This document shows, piece by piece, positions 27,358-35,546 of a DNA stretch of 64,000 nt. A program made the position numbers and the translations under genes. A model generated the notes under the pieces. The model was not told the origin of the DNA. It did no database searches and saw nothing but the letters and a program-made list of their open reading frames with translations. The stretch's first letter is position 1. Every line of letters begins with the position of its first letter. The DNA is from Salinibacterium amurskyense. GTDB lineage: Bacteria > Actinomycetota > Actinomycetes > Actinomycetales > Microbacteriaceae. The DNA lies in assembly GCF_002797685.1 (NCBI RefSeq), contig NZ_PGFH01000002.1, forward strand, positions 186,001-250,000, written 5' to 3'.

Positions 27358-27819
27358 ATGTCGCAGCTCGATGAACGGCTCGCAGAACTCGGCCTGAGCG
27401 TCCCAGAAACCTCAAAGCCTCTTGCTGCCTACTTGCCAGCTATGGTTTCGGGAACCTTGGTCTACACGGCCGGCCAGCTGCCCATGGTCGACGGCGCTCT
27501 TCCTGCGACCGGCAAAGTCGGCGCTGAAGTGGATGCTGCTGATGCCCACGAATACGCCAAGACCTGTGTCTTGAACGGCCTCGCTGCGGCCAAGGGCGCT
27601 ATCGGATCTCTCGACCGCATCACCCGCGTCGTGAAGGTTGTCGGCTTTGTTGCCTCCGACCCGAGCTTCACCGGCCAGCCCGGAGTCATCAACGGAGCAT
27701 CTGAGCTTCTTGTTGAAATCTTCGGTGAGATGGGAAAGCACGCTCGCAGCGCTGTCGGCGTTGCTGTTCTGCCCCTCGACGCTCCTGTTGAAGTCGAGTT
27801 CGTATTCGAGTTCGCGTGA
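27358..27819 (+). CDS. RidA family enamine/imine deaminase-like protein
   Basis: The 153-aa member of the YjgF/YER057c/UK114 (RidA) family is of the longer actinobacterial type. It has TAGQLPMVDGALPATGKVG, the CVLNGLAAAKGAIGSLD helix, and the end block VGVAVLPLDAPVEVEFVFE. RidA proteins remove reactive 2-aminoacrylate-like intermediates. In this longer subgroup, which includes the mycobacterial relative next to a DUF4177 gene, activity is less established. The stop overlaps the GTG of the next gene (GTGA). Confidence 0.9.
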   Translation: MSQLDERLAELGLSVPETSKPLAAYLPAMVSGTLVYTAGQLPMVDGALPATGKVGAEVDAADAHEYAKTCVLNGLAAAKGAIGSLDRITRVVKVVGFVASDPSFTGQPGVINGASELLVEIFGEMGKHARSAVGVAVLPLDAPVEVEFVFEFA

Positions 27820-29333
27820 TCGAAGTGTGGTCCTCCGGTCAAGCCGGAGAGAACGCGCCGCTGCGCCCGCTAGACCTCGGTCTGTGGGATGCGGCGCACA
27901 GCGGAGTAACGCTTCAGGCTCGTCGCCTCGTGCAAGACAGCCGAGAGGCGGGCGCGGATGACGTGTTCGTCGCCATCGGTACGAGTGCGTCGTCGGCTCT
28001 GCCGTACATTGACGCCGCTCTCGCCCTGGGGGCCGTCGCGGTACTGGTGGATGCAAAGGCGGCTGAGGGCGTTGAGCTTGATGAGCGTGTGTATGCGATT
28101 GCGAACTTGCGCGACGTCGTCGGGGCTCAGGCGGATGCTTTTCTAGGGCATCCCTCTGCAGCCATGGCGATGGTGGGCATCACCGGCACCAACGGCAAGA
28201 CCTCGACCGCGCACTTGTTGACGCAGGCCTGGGCTCAGCTCGGTACGAGCTCAGCCACGATTGGCACGCTCGGTGCTGGTATCACGGGTGAGCGTCGCAT
28301 CAACATGGGCATGACGACGCCGCAAGTGACGGCTGTTCACCAGTTCTTGGATGACTTCAACCGTGCTGGCGTAAAGAACGTTGCCATGGAGGTCAGTTCT
28401 CACGCGCTCGAACAGCGCCGGGTCGATGGGGTTGCCTTCGACATCGTGGCGTTCACGAACTTCACGCGCGACCACCTCGACTATCACGGGTCGATGGAAG
28501 AGTACGCGGCACAAAAGGCCAAGATTTTCACGCTGCCGGGCATCCAGACGGCGCTGTTGAATCTTGACGACGATGCTGCGCTCAACCACTTTCACCACAC
28601 GGTTCCGGCCGGAGTGCGTGCGATCGGAATGAGCTCGCGGGGTCAGTCCGAAGCAAGCGTTCGCGCTGACAACGTGCAGCTCACGACCGAGGGTCTCGAG
28701 TTCGATCTCGTGATCGAGGACGAGAGCCACCACGTCGCGAGCGGCCTCATCGGGCGCTTCAACGTCGACAACCTGCTGACGTGCGCCACGGTGCTGTGGG
28801 CGCAAGGTGTCGAGCCGCGAAAGATCGCCGAGGTGTTGGCTCCGCTGCAGCCGGTGCTGGGTCGCATGACTCGCATCCGCGAAAACGACCAACTGCCGTT
28901 GGTGGTCGTGGATGCTGGCCACACCCCTGACGCCGTGCAACAGGCCGTGACCGCTCTGCGCGAATCGGGTCACGCTCGCATCGTGACCGTTTTCGGTGCC
29001 ACGGGCGACCGCGATCCGGGCAAGCGGCCCGAAATGGCACGCATCGTGGAAGAAGCCTCCGACGTGATCGTGGTCACGGACGACGACGTACACAACGAAG
29101 ATGGCGACCAGATCGTGGCGCATATTCGGGCTGGGTTCGAGCATCCGGAGCGAGTTGTGGAGATCCGCGATCGGGCAACCGCTATTGCCTACGCGATTGA
29201 CGCCGCGAATTCGGATGACGTAGTGCTCTTGCAGGGCAAGGGTCACGAACCGTACCAAATTGTCGGCGATGAGCGCGTGCCGTTCAGCGACATCGACACC
29301 GCTATTCGCCTGCTCAAGGAGCGCGCGAAGTAG
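27816..29333 (+). CDS. Mur ligase family protein, MurE-like with altered specificity loop
   Basis: The 505-aa ATP-dependent ligase resembles MurE, which adds the third residue to UDP-MurNAc-L-Ala-D-Glu. Seen: P-loop GITGTNGKTST near 123, MEVSSHALEQRRVDGV, FTNFTRDHLDYHGSMEEY, GRFNVDN and GKGHEPYQ. Two deviations stand out: DAGHTPDA (from residue 366) where MurE usually has DYAHTPDA, and DDDVHNED (422-429) at the place of the DNPR motif that selects meso-diaminopimelate. Microbacteriaceae have unusual B-type peptidoglycan, so another third residue or another substrate is plausible. GTG start, coupled to RidA by a 4-bp overlap; a strong bidirectional terminator follows. Confidence 0.82.
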   Translation: MIEVWSSGQAGENAPLRPLDLGLWDAAHSGVTLQARRLVQDSREAGADDVFVAIGTSASSALPYIDAALALGAVAVLVDAKAAEGVELDERVYAIANLRDVVGAQADAFLGHPSAAMAMVGITGTNGKTSTAHLLTQAWAQLGTSSATIGTLGAGITGERRINMGMTTPQVTAVHQFLDDFNRAGVKNVAMEVSSHALEQRRVDGVAFDIVAFTNFTRDHLDYHGSMEEYAAQKAKIFTLPGIQTALLNLDDDAALNHFHHTVPAGVRAIGMSSRGQSEASVRADNVQLTTEGLEFDLVIEDESHHVASGLIGRFNVDNLLTCATVLWAQGVEPRKIAEVLAPLQPVLGRMTRIRENDQLPLVVVDAGHTPDAVQQAVTALRESGHARIVTVFGATGDRDPGKRPEMARIVEEASDVIVVTDDDVHNEDGDQIVAHIRAGFEHPERVVEIRDRATAIAYAIDAANSDDVVLLQGKGHEPYQIVGDERVPFSDIDTAIRLLKERAK

Positions 29334-29364
29334 CGGAACGCAGTGCTGCCGCGTACTAACGTCG

Positions 29365-29394
29365 AAGGCCGGGTCCCCGCGGGGACCCGGCCTT
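29365..29394. terminator. Bidirectional terminator between the MurE-like gene and acs
   Basis: This is a perfect 30-bp palindrome. The two arms AAGGCCGGGTCCC and GGGACCCGGCCTT form a 13-bp stem with a CGCG loop. The A and T ends give a short U tract in both directions. It serves the two convergent genes. Confidence 0.88.
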
Positions 29395-29411
29395 CAGCGT
29401 TTCTGCGAGAG

Positions 29412-31376
29412 CTAGTTGAGCTTGTCGGAGATGATCTGCATCACCGTGGTGTCGGCGAGCGTGGTGGTGTCACCGATCTCGCGGCCCTCCGCGACATCCT
29501 GAAGCAGACGGCGCATGATCTTGCCCGACCGCGTCTTGGGTAGCTCCGAGACGATGAAGATTTCCCGCGGGCGCGCGATCGCGCCAATCTCTTTCGCGAC
29601 GTGCTGACGCAGCAGCGCGCTCGCTTCGGCGGCAGTCTGCGCGTGTTCCTGGTTCGACTTGATGATGACGAACGCCACGACAGCTTGACCGGTCGCCTCA
29701 TCCGCCGCTCCCACCACGGCGGCTTCAGCCACGATGGGGTTGGAGACGAGAGCGGACTCGATTTCAGTGGTCGACAGACGGTGACCGGAGACGTTCATGA
29801 CATCATCCACCCGGCCGAGCAGCCAGATGTCGCCATCCTCGTCAACATGGGCGCCGTCGCCAGCGAAGTACTGTTCGCCATCGAGCTGCGGGAACTTCGA
29901 CCAGTACGTCTCCTTGAAGCGTTCGGGGTCGCCCCAAATGCCGCGCAGCATGGCAGGCCACGGCTCGGAAACAACCAGCAGTCCACCGTTGGGCGGGTCA
30001 ACGCGCGTGCCATCTTCACCCAGGATGTCGATCTTGATTCCCGGGATGGGTACCTGTGCCGAACCCGGCTTCAACGTCGTGAGGCCGGGCAGCGCCGCAA
30101 CCATGATCGCGCCGGTTTCGGTCTGCCACCACGTGTCAACGATGGGAGCTGAACCGCCACCGATCACATCGCGATACCAAATCCACGCTTCGGGGTTGAT
30201 GGGCTCGCCCACCGAACCCAGCACGCGAATCGAGCTGAGGTCGTACTGCTCCGGAATCTGACGCCCGGCCTTCATGAACGAACGGATGGCGGTGGGCGCC
30301 GTGTAGAAAATGCTCACCCCAAACTTCTGGATGATCTCCCACCAGCGGCCCGGGTTCGGGGCGTCAGGGGTTCCCTCGTACAGCACCTGAGTGGCACCAT
30401 TCGCGAGGGGACCGTAGGTCACGTAGGTGTGGCCCGTGATCCACCCGACGTCTGCCGTGCACCAGTACACGTCGGTTTCCGGCTTGAGATCGAAGACGTT
30501 CTTGTGGGTGAACGCGGCCTGCGTGAGGTAGCCACCGCTGGTGTGGAGGATGCCCTTCGGCTTGCCCGTCGTGCCCGAGGTGTAGAGCACAAAGAGAGGG
30601 TTCTCGGCGGGGAACGCTTGCGCCTCGTGCTCAGGCTCCGCTGCCTCGATCTGATCGTGCCACCACAGGTCGCGACCCTCGGTCCATTCCACGTCGTTCT
30701 CGCCGCGCTTGACGACCAACACATTCGTGACGGTGGATTCCCCGTTGGCGAGTGCGGCATCCACTGCCGCTTTGAGGGGGAAGACCTTGCCCTTGCGCCA
30801 GCCACCATCGGCGGTGACAACAAGTTTGGCGCTCGCGTCGTCGATGCGGCTGCGCAGGCTCTCGGCGCTGAAGCCGCCGAAAACGACGGAGTGAGCGGCA
30901 CCGAGGCGAACCGTCGCCAGCATTGCGATAACCGCCTCGGGAACGAGGGGCATGTAGATGGCGACAACGTCACCCTGGCCCACGCCTAGGGCAGCCATGG
31001 CGTTGGCTGCGCGCTTGACCTCGGCGGTCAGTTCGGCGTACGTAATGCTGCGGCTATCGCCGGGCTCACCCTCCCAATGGATGGCGACGCGGTCACCGTT
31101 GCCGGCGAGCACGTGGCGGTCGAGGCAGTTGTAGGCGACATTGAGTTCACCATCGGCAAACCACTTGGCGAAGGGCGGGGTAGACCAATCGAGTGTTTCT
31201 GTGAATGGCTTGTGCCAGTGCACATACTCGCGAGCTTTGTCAGCCCAAAACTCTAGACGGTCTTCTTTTGCGGCGGTGTAGAGATCGGCGCTCGCTTCGG
31301 AGCTGGAAGAAAAGGCCTCTGACGGGGCAAAACGTCGTGATTCATGCAAAAGACTGTCAATAGAATTACTGGTCAT
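29412..31376 (-). CDS. acs: Acetyl-CoA synthetase
   Basis: Acs activates acetate to acetyl-CoA through acetyl-AMP. The 654-aa protein matches the family in length. It shows the P-loop-like YTSGTTGKPKGI, the WTTAD-equivalent WCTADVGWITGHTYVTYGP, WWQTETGAIM, and near the end the acetylation-site motif PKTRSGKIMRR with the regulatory lysine. The start at 31376 follows an AGAGGATC SD at good distance; the longer frame to 31415 lacks one. Control by lysine acetylation is possible because the motif is intact; no acetylase gene is adjacent. Confidence 0.96.
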   Translation of the reverse strand: MTSNSIDSLLHESRRFAPSEAFSSSSEASADLYTAAKEDRLEFWADKAREYVHWHKPFTETLDWSTPPFAKWFADGELNVAYNCLDRHVLAGNGDRVAIHWEGEPGDSRSITYAELTAEVKRAANAMAALGVGQGDVVAIYMPLVPEAVIAMLATVRLGAAHSVVFGGFSAESLRSRIDDASAKLVVTADGGWRKGKVFPLKAAVDAALANGESTVTNVLVVKRGENDVEWTEGRDLWWHDQIEAAEPEHEAQAFPAENPLFVLYTSGTTGKPKGILHTSGGYLTQAAFTHKNVFDLKPETDVYWCTADVGWITGHTYVTYGPLANGATQVLYEGTPDAPNPGRWWEIIQKFGVSIFYTAPTAIRSFMKAGRQIPEQYDLSSIRVLGSVGEPINPEAWIWYRDVIGGGSAPIVDTWWQTETGAIMVAALPGLTTLKPGSAQVPIPGIKIDILGEDGTRVDPPNGGLLVVSEPWPAMLRGIWGDPERFKETYWSKFPQLDGEQYFAGDGAHVDEDGDIWLLGRVDDVMNVSGHRLSTTEIESALVSNPIVAEAAVVGAADEATGQAVVAFVIIKSNQEHAQTAAEASALLRQHVAKEIGAIARPREIFIVSELPKTRSGKIMRRLLQDVAEGREIGDTTTLADTTVMQIISDKLN

Positions 31377-31658
31377 TTGATCCTCTTCGATCGTGTGATT
31401 GCGGTTCTCGATCACAAGCTTTCTGAAAGTATTCCACCGATTCTAGAACCTCCGTTGCGCGCCCATACCGTTGCGTTACACTGAAAGTCGCTGGGCGCAA
31501 GTTCAGCAAGCGGCCAATACGATTCCCCCCAATCGTCGGCCGCTGTGGCGGCGCCCTTTCCCCCCACTGGGCGCCGCCCCTCTCTCTTTAACGGGACCTT
31601 CTCGGGGCACGCTTCGGCGTGTGCTCTTCTTTCGTCGCCGAGTTCCTTTTTCACATTC
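31377..31658. other. Non-coding region between divergent acs and ohrR
   Basis: About 280 bp upstream of both genes. I see no gene here; open frames across it are short and lack SD signals. It includes a TTCTAGAA palindrome (31441-31448) on the acs side. The middle (31530-31600) is C-rich on the plus strand. The ohrR promoter and operator begin at 31659. Confidence 0.55.
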
Positions 31659-31689
31659 CTTTGTGCACAAAGTGTTTGTGTGCAAAGCT
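31659..31689 (+). promoter_or_regulatory. ohrR promoter with overlapping palindromic operator
   Basis: CTTTGTGCACAAAG (31659-31672) is a perfect 14-bp palindrome, and a near copy, TTTGTGTGCAAAG (31675-31687), follows. They overlap a -35 TTGTGC (31661-31666), a 17-bp spacer and a -10-like AAAGCT (31684-31689), which lies 6 nt before the ATG at 31696. Binding of OhrR here would block its own transcription. The promoter is weak in consensus but well placed. Confidence 0.6.
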
Positions 31690-31695
31690 TGAATA

Positions 31696-32187
31696 ATGGA
31701 TGACGATCAGAGCACGGAAGAGCACGGCCCCTCCGCGCTCGACAGCATGCTCTGCTTCGGGCTCTACGCAGCGGCCCGAGCCATGAATCGTCGGTACACA
31801 ACGCTGCTGGCGCCGTGGGGGCTCACGTATCCGCAATATCTGGTTCTCATTGTGTTGTGGGAGCAACCAACGGTCACTATTAGCGAGATCGCGGACAAGC
31901 TGATGCTCGACCTCGGCACCACATCGCCTCTCGTCAAGCGGCTCGACGAGCGCGGCCTTCTTTCCCGAGAGCGGTCCATTTCAGACGAGCGCCGTGTAGT
32001 CGTCCGCGCCACGGAACAAGGCCTCGCCATGCGCGAGCAATTGGCGCACATTCCCGCGTGCATCGCTGACGCCACGAACATCACTTTTCCCGAATTTACG
32101 TCGACGTTGTCGACGCTGCACAACGTCACCTCACACCTCTCCACCGCATCCGCAGCTGGAGCCGATGTCATTGAAAGGCAGAACTAA
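31696..32187 (+). CDS. ohrR: MarR-family organic-peroxide sensor OhrR
   Basis: The 163-aa MarR-type repressor releases DNA when its reactive cysteine is oxidised by organic hydroperoxide. The sensing Cys20 is in SMLCFGLYAAARAMNR, close to the LCFALY hallmark of OhrR. Next come LTYPQYLVLIVLWE, the winged helix ISEIADKLMLDLGTTSPLVKRLDERGL, and the wing SISDERRVVV. The last codon overlaps the ATG of ohr. Palindromes overlapping its own promoter suggest autoregulation. No further cysteine at the classic second redox position was identified with certainty; Cys118 or so (PACIAD) is the only other one. Confidence 0.9.
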   Translation: MDDDQSTEEHGPSALDSMLCFGLYAAARAMNRRYTTLLAPWGLTYPQYLVLIVLWEQPTVTISEIADKLMLDLGTTSPLVKRLDERGLLSRERSISDERRVVVRATEQGLAMREQLAHIPACIADATNITFPEFTSTLSTLHNVTSHLSTASAAGADVIERQN

Positions 32188-32609
32188 TGGAAGCTCTCTA
32201 CACCGCAGAAGCACTCTCGACCGGCGCAGGCCGAAATGGACACGTGAAGACAACATCCGGCATCGTCGACCTCGATCTGGCGATGCCCACGGCGATGGGG
32301 GGATCAGGTAACGGATCGAACCCTGAAGAGCTTTTCGCCGCCGGTTATGCCGCATGCTTCCACTCGGCACTTCAGCTCGTCGCCCGCAACCAGAAGGTGG
32401 CCATTGAGCACTCTTCCGTGGGTAGCGCAGTTCACTTGCTTCCCACGGATGACGGCGGCTTCAAGCTCGCCGTAACTCTCGAAGTAGTCATCCCCGACCT
32501 TGCCGCCGACCAGGCACAAGCGCTCGCGGATGCTGCCCACCAGATCTGCCCATACTCGAACGCAACGCGCGGCAACATCGAGGTCACCATCACGGTCGCT
32601 CAGGACTAG
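32187..32609 (+). CDS. ohr: Organic hydroperoxide resistance protein (Ohr/OsmC family)
   Basis: Ohr is a thiol peroxidase that reduces organic and lipid hydroperoxides using lipoylated proteins. The 140-aa protein contains both catalytic cysteines, Cys57 in YAACFHSAL and Cys121 in HQICPYSNATRGN, the latter block being Ohr-specific. The N-terminal YTAEALSTGAGRNGHV is also typical. It begins on the last base of ohrR, so the pair is one transcript, and a terminator follows 58 nt after the stop. Confidence 0.95.
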   Translation: MEALYTAEALSTGAGRNGHVKTTSGIVDLDLAMPTAMGGSGNGSNPEELFAAGYAACFHSALQLVARNQKVAIEHSSVGSAVHLLPTDDGGFKLAVTLEVVIPDLAADQAQALADAAHQICPYSNATRGNIEVTITVAQD

Positions 32610-32666
32610 CGTGCCACGATCTCCGTGTGATCGCTCGGCGGTCGCGGAGGTCTCGCGTGACCCAAG

Positions 32667-32704
32667 CACTCCTCCTCCCCAACGGCGAGGGGGAGTGTTT
32701 TGTT
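32667..32704 (+). terminator. Intrinsic terminator of ohrR-ohr
   Basis: CACTCCTCCTC (32667-32677) pairs with GAGGGGGAGTG (32687-32697), 11 bp including one G-U, and is followed by TTTTGTT. This is a textbook Rho-independent terminator. Confidence 0.85.
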
Positions 32705-32746
32705 ACGCGCACCACAGCTTCCCTGCTCCCGCTGCGGAGGACTCTC

Positions 32747-32761
32747 TAGCGTGGCGGGGTG
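32747..32761 (+). promoter_or_regulatory. Leaderless -10 element of the Tad ATPase gene
   Basis: TAGCGT (32747-32752) lies exactly 6 nt before GTG 32759. No SD is present in front of this start. Confidence 0.45.
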
Positions 32762-33868
32762 ACTGACACTTCGCGCCTTCCTGCCCCTGCCCCTACCGCT
32801 GCCCCTGTTCCTTTCGTCGCCCGTCGATTACTTACCGCTGAACCCGACAGTGTTGAAAGCGCGCGACACCGCAGCGGTGTTGGGGTGGGGGCGGCGGTGC
32901 TGCGGTCTGTAGCGGCGTCGGGCGCAGCCGCCGCGTCTGCCAGTGCACTGCACGACTTCGGTCCACTAGCGCCCTACGTGGGGCGCCCCAACACCACCGA
33001 CGTCTTCGTCAACGGCGCTCACAACGTCTGGATCGACCGCGGCGGTGGCCTTGAACCCGTCGGGGACGTCGGCATGACCGAGGCCGACCTGCGCGCGCTC
33101 GCCGTCCGTCTCATCAGCCTCGGTGGCCGACACATCGACGAAGCGACCCCGTGCGTGGATGTTCGGCTCACCGGTGGGGTGAGGGTGCACGCCGTGCTGC
33201 CTCCCATCTCCGCGAACGGCACCTTGCTCTCGATTCGAGTACCCAGCCGCGAACCGTTCGGGCTTGCCGAGTTGGACTTCGCCGGGTTCTTCAACGACGT
33301 GCCTCGCGAACGCATTCAGTCGCTCATCGACCGGCGCGAGAACGTGCTTATCTCCGGTGCTTCGGGGGCAGGAAAAACAACCTTCCTCGGAGCCTTTCTC
33401 GCCGCGGCTTCCCCCACCGAACGCATCGTCGCCATCGAAGACGTCGCCGAGCTTCGGGTCGGCCATCCCCACTTTGTCTCCCTCGAGGCGCGCCAAGCCA
33501 ACCTCGAAGGGGCCGGCGGCTATGGGCTCCCCACCCTCGTGCGCGAAGCCCTCCGAATGCGGCCCGACCGCCTCGTCGTCGGCGAATGCCGGGGCGCCGA
33601 AATTCGCGAACTGCTGAGTGCCCTCAACACTGGTCACGACGGCGGCGCGGGAACACTGCACGCCAACTCACTGCGTGATGTGCCCAGCCGCCTCGAAGCG
33701 CTCGGGGCGCTCGCCGGACTCGATGCAAGCGCCATCGCCCGCCAAGCCGTGAGCGCCATCGGCGCCGTACTGCACGTCGACCGCGTTGACGGTCGCCGCA
33801 GACTCACCCATCTCGGCCGGCTAGAACTCGACGCCAACGACCGCCTCACGATCGCCGAAATCGAATGA
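32759..33868 (+). CDS. Tad/Flp pilus assembly ATPase (TadA/CpaF family)
   Basis: The 369-aa secretion ATPase should power Flp-type pilus assembly. The N-terminal domain includes YVGRPNTTDVFVNGAHNVW. The ATPase core has Walker A SGASGAGKTTF near residue 200, the Asp/Glu box ERIVAIEDVAELR, Walker B RLVVGECRGAEI and the His box GHDGGAGTLHANS. It is first in a compact set: ATPase, F-domain membrane protein, DUF4244 pilin-like, TadE and TadG-like proteins. The next gene overlaps by 4 bp. Confidence 0.92.
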   Translation: MTDTSRLPAPAPTAAPVPFVARRLLTAEPDSVESARHRSGVGVGAAVLRSVAASGAAAASASALHDFGPLAPYVGRPNTTDVFVNGAHNVWIDRGGGLEPVGDVGMTEADLRALAVRLISLGGRHIDEATPCVDVRLTGGVRVHAVLPPISANGTLLSIRVPSREPFGLAELDFAGFFNDVPRERIQSLIDRRENVLISGASGAGKTTFLGAFLAAASPTERIVAIEDVAELRVGHPHFVSLEARQANLEGAGGYGLPTLVREALRMRPDRLVVGECRGAEIRELLSALNTGHDGGAGTLHANSLRDVPSRLEALGALAGLDASAIARQAVSAIGAVLHVDRVDGRRRLTHLGRLELDANDRLTIAEIE

Positions 33869-34782
33869 AAGCCCCACCCAGTCAGCTGCCCGACGTTGCC
33901 AGCACCACCCAGCGCCTGGCCGTACTGCTGCACGCAGGCTTGACTCCCACTTCGGCATGGCAGCACGTTGCGCGCGGCCGCGCCGAGAGCAACGTAGCCG
34001 CGGCGGTAGCGGTGGAGAGCGGCGAACCGGGAGGGGCGCCAGAGCGCATCTTTCGGGCATCCGCGGGGCTTGCGGTGCTTGATCGGCAAGCGTGGAACTC
34101 TCTCGCTGCAGCGTGGTTTGTGGCCGCGCAAGTGGGAGCGCCGTTGGTTGGTGCGCTGCGTACTCAGGCGAGGGCATTGCGGATGCTCGTGCACAGCCAG
34201 CGCGAAGTGGCCACCGCTCTGGCTGCTCCGGTTTCCACCGCACGCATGGTTCTGGCGTTGCCGGCGGTGGGGCTCGTGTTTGGAGCGCTGCTCGGGTTCG
34301 ACACCCTAGGCGTACTGTTTACGACGCCCATCGGCTGGGGTTGCCTGGTCGTGGGTGGCGGGCTGATTCTCGTGGCCGTGCGGTGGAACCGCAGGCTCGT
34401 TCGTTCGGCGACACCCGAGCGCGCGGCCCCGGGGCTCGAGTGCGAGCTGATGGCTGTCGCCGTTTCCGGCGGTGGCTCACTCGTTCAGGCCCGCTCGATC
34501 GTCGCGGCAACACTCGAGCGGTTCGCATTACCCGGAGACGGGGATCACCTCGACGAGGTGCTGCAGCTTTCCCACGAGGCAGGCGTCCCCGCGGCTGAAC
34601 TCTTGCGCGCCGAGGCTGACGAACTGCGCCTGATCGCCGATGCGGATGCCCGTGCCGCCGCCGCTGCGCTTTCGGTGCAGCTCATGCTTCCGCTCGGGCT
34701 GTGCGTTCTTCCCGCGTTCATGGTGCTCGGCGTGCTGCCGCTCATGGTGGCGGTTATCTCCTCCACGGTCGAAGGGTTCTAG
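33865..34782 (+). CDS. Type II secretion F-domain protein, apparent TadB-TadC fusion
   Basis: The 305-aa membrane protein is the platform partner of the Tad ATPase. The first part has a TadB-like F-domain core: LAVLLHAGLTPTSAWQHVA and GAPLVGALRTQARALRML. Two helices follow (about 118-175). The second part looks TadC-like: LMAVAVSGGGSLVQARSIV, EVLQLSHEAGVPAAELLRAEAD and the closing helix LPLGLCVLPAFMVLGVLPLM. Other actinobacteria usually have separate tadB and tadC genes, while this window has only this one. The fusion reading is inference from motifs. Confidence 0.75.
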   Translation: MKAPPSQLPDVASTTQRLAVLLHAGLTPTSAWQHVARGRAESNVAAAVAVESGEPGGAPERIFRASAGLAVLDRQAWNSLAAAWFVAAQVGAPLVGALRTQARALRMLVHSQREVATALAAPVSTARMVLALPAVGLVFGALLGFDTLGVLFTTPIGWGCLVVGGGLILVAVRWNRRLVRSATPERAAPGLECELMAVAVSGGGSLVQARSIVAATLERFALPGDGDHLDEVLQLSHEAGVPAAELLRAEADELRLIADADARAAAAALSVQLMLPLGLCVLPAFMVLGVLPLMVAVISSTVEGF

Positions 34783-34885
34783 CGGTGTTCCACACATCGG
34801 GCGCCTCCTCGCTGCGCGGTCGCTGTAGGCGACAGGCTGGAATCACTCGGCCGCAGACTGCGCACAGCGCACGAAGGAGTACCTC

Positions 34886-35146
34886 ATGAACGACCCGCAC
34901 CTCATCAACTTTCCTGCCCTTGAACCAGGGCGCGCTCAGCGCTCGCGGCTCAACGGTGTCACTTCACTTTCGCGTAGCCTGCGCGTTCGTCTCCGCTCTG
35001 AGCGCGGTGCAGCCACCGCCGAATATGCCATCACGACTCTTGCTGCGGTCGGGTTCGCTGGTCTTCTCGTCGTCGTACTGCGCTCAGGAGAAGTGCGCGG
35101 CATGCTCACCGACATCGTGCGCAGTGCGCTTTCTATCCCTGCTTGA
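34886..35146 (+). CDS. DUF4244 protein, Flp-pilin-like
   Basis: The 86-aa protein has a basic N-terminus and then the DUF4244 core RSERGAATAEYAITTLAAVGF leading into one helix of about 22 residues. The A-E-Y after a Gly/Ala-rich stretch resembles Flp prepilin processing sites, so this is probably the pilin subunit. A strong AAGGAG SD precedes the ATG by 7 nt. The tail may overlap the next gene's start, depending on which start is used there. Confidence 0.85.
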   Translation: MNDPHLINFPALEPGRAQRSRLNGVTSLSRSLRVRLRSERGAATAEYAITTLAAVGFAGLLVVVLRSGEVRGMLTDIVRSALSIPA

Positions 35147-35546
35147 GCGCGGGCACCGCCACACGCGCCAGCGAGCGACGGTGCGAACGCCAGCACCCTC
35201 GCTCGCACTCAGCACCGAGCGAGGCAGCGTCACCGCAGAGTTCGCGTTGGCGATGCCCGCCGTCGCTCTCGTGCTCGTGTGCTGCCTTAGCGGGGTGCAG
35301 CTCGCCGGGCTGCAAATTCGCTTGCAGGATGCGGCAGCCGCGTCAGCCCGCAGCCTGGCACGAGACGAAAGCTCCGGCACGGTCGCGGCCACCGCATCCG
35401 CTCTCGTTCCCTCATCACGACTTGCCACTCACCACCGCGACGATCTTGTGTGCGCCACCGTGAGCGCCCCCGCGCGCAACGCACTGCTCGGGCTGCTTCC
35501 GATCACGCTCAGTGCCAGCAGTTGTGCTCTTGCCGGTGGTAAATGA
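35124..35546 (+). CDS. TadE-like pilus protein
   Basis: This is a small protein with the TadE core STERGSVTAEFALAMPAVALV, a single N-terminal helix, then a periplasm-facing domain with cysteines near the end (SASSCALAG). TadE-like proteins are minor pilins. The start is uncertain: GTG 35124 would overlap DUF4244 by 23 bp (140 aa), while GTG 35181 gives 121 aa; neither has a good SD. The stop overlaps the next ATG (ATGA). Confidence 0.78.
   Translation: MRFLSLLERGHRHTRQRATVRTPAPSLALSTERGSVTAEFALAMPAVALVLVCCLSGVQLAGLQIRLQDAAAASARSLARDESSGTVAATASALVPSSRLATHHRDDLVCATVSAPARNALLGLLPITLSASSCALAGGK

Noticed and set aside
28251-29258. 335-codon minus-strand frame opposite the MurE-like gene
   Set aside because: It is His/Arg-rich antisense sequence with no SD; the sense strand carries clear Mur ligase motifs.
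31412-31801. Minus-strand frame of about 130 codons across the acs-ohrR gap
   Set aside because: It overlaps the start of ohrR and its operator; the product is Arg/Cys-rich with no SD and no family resemblance.
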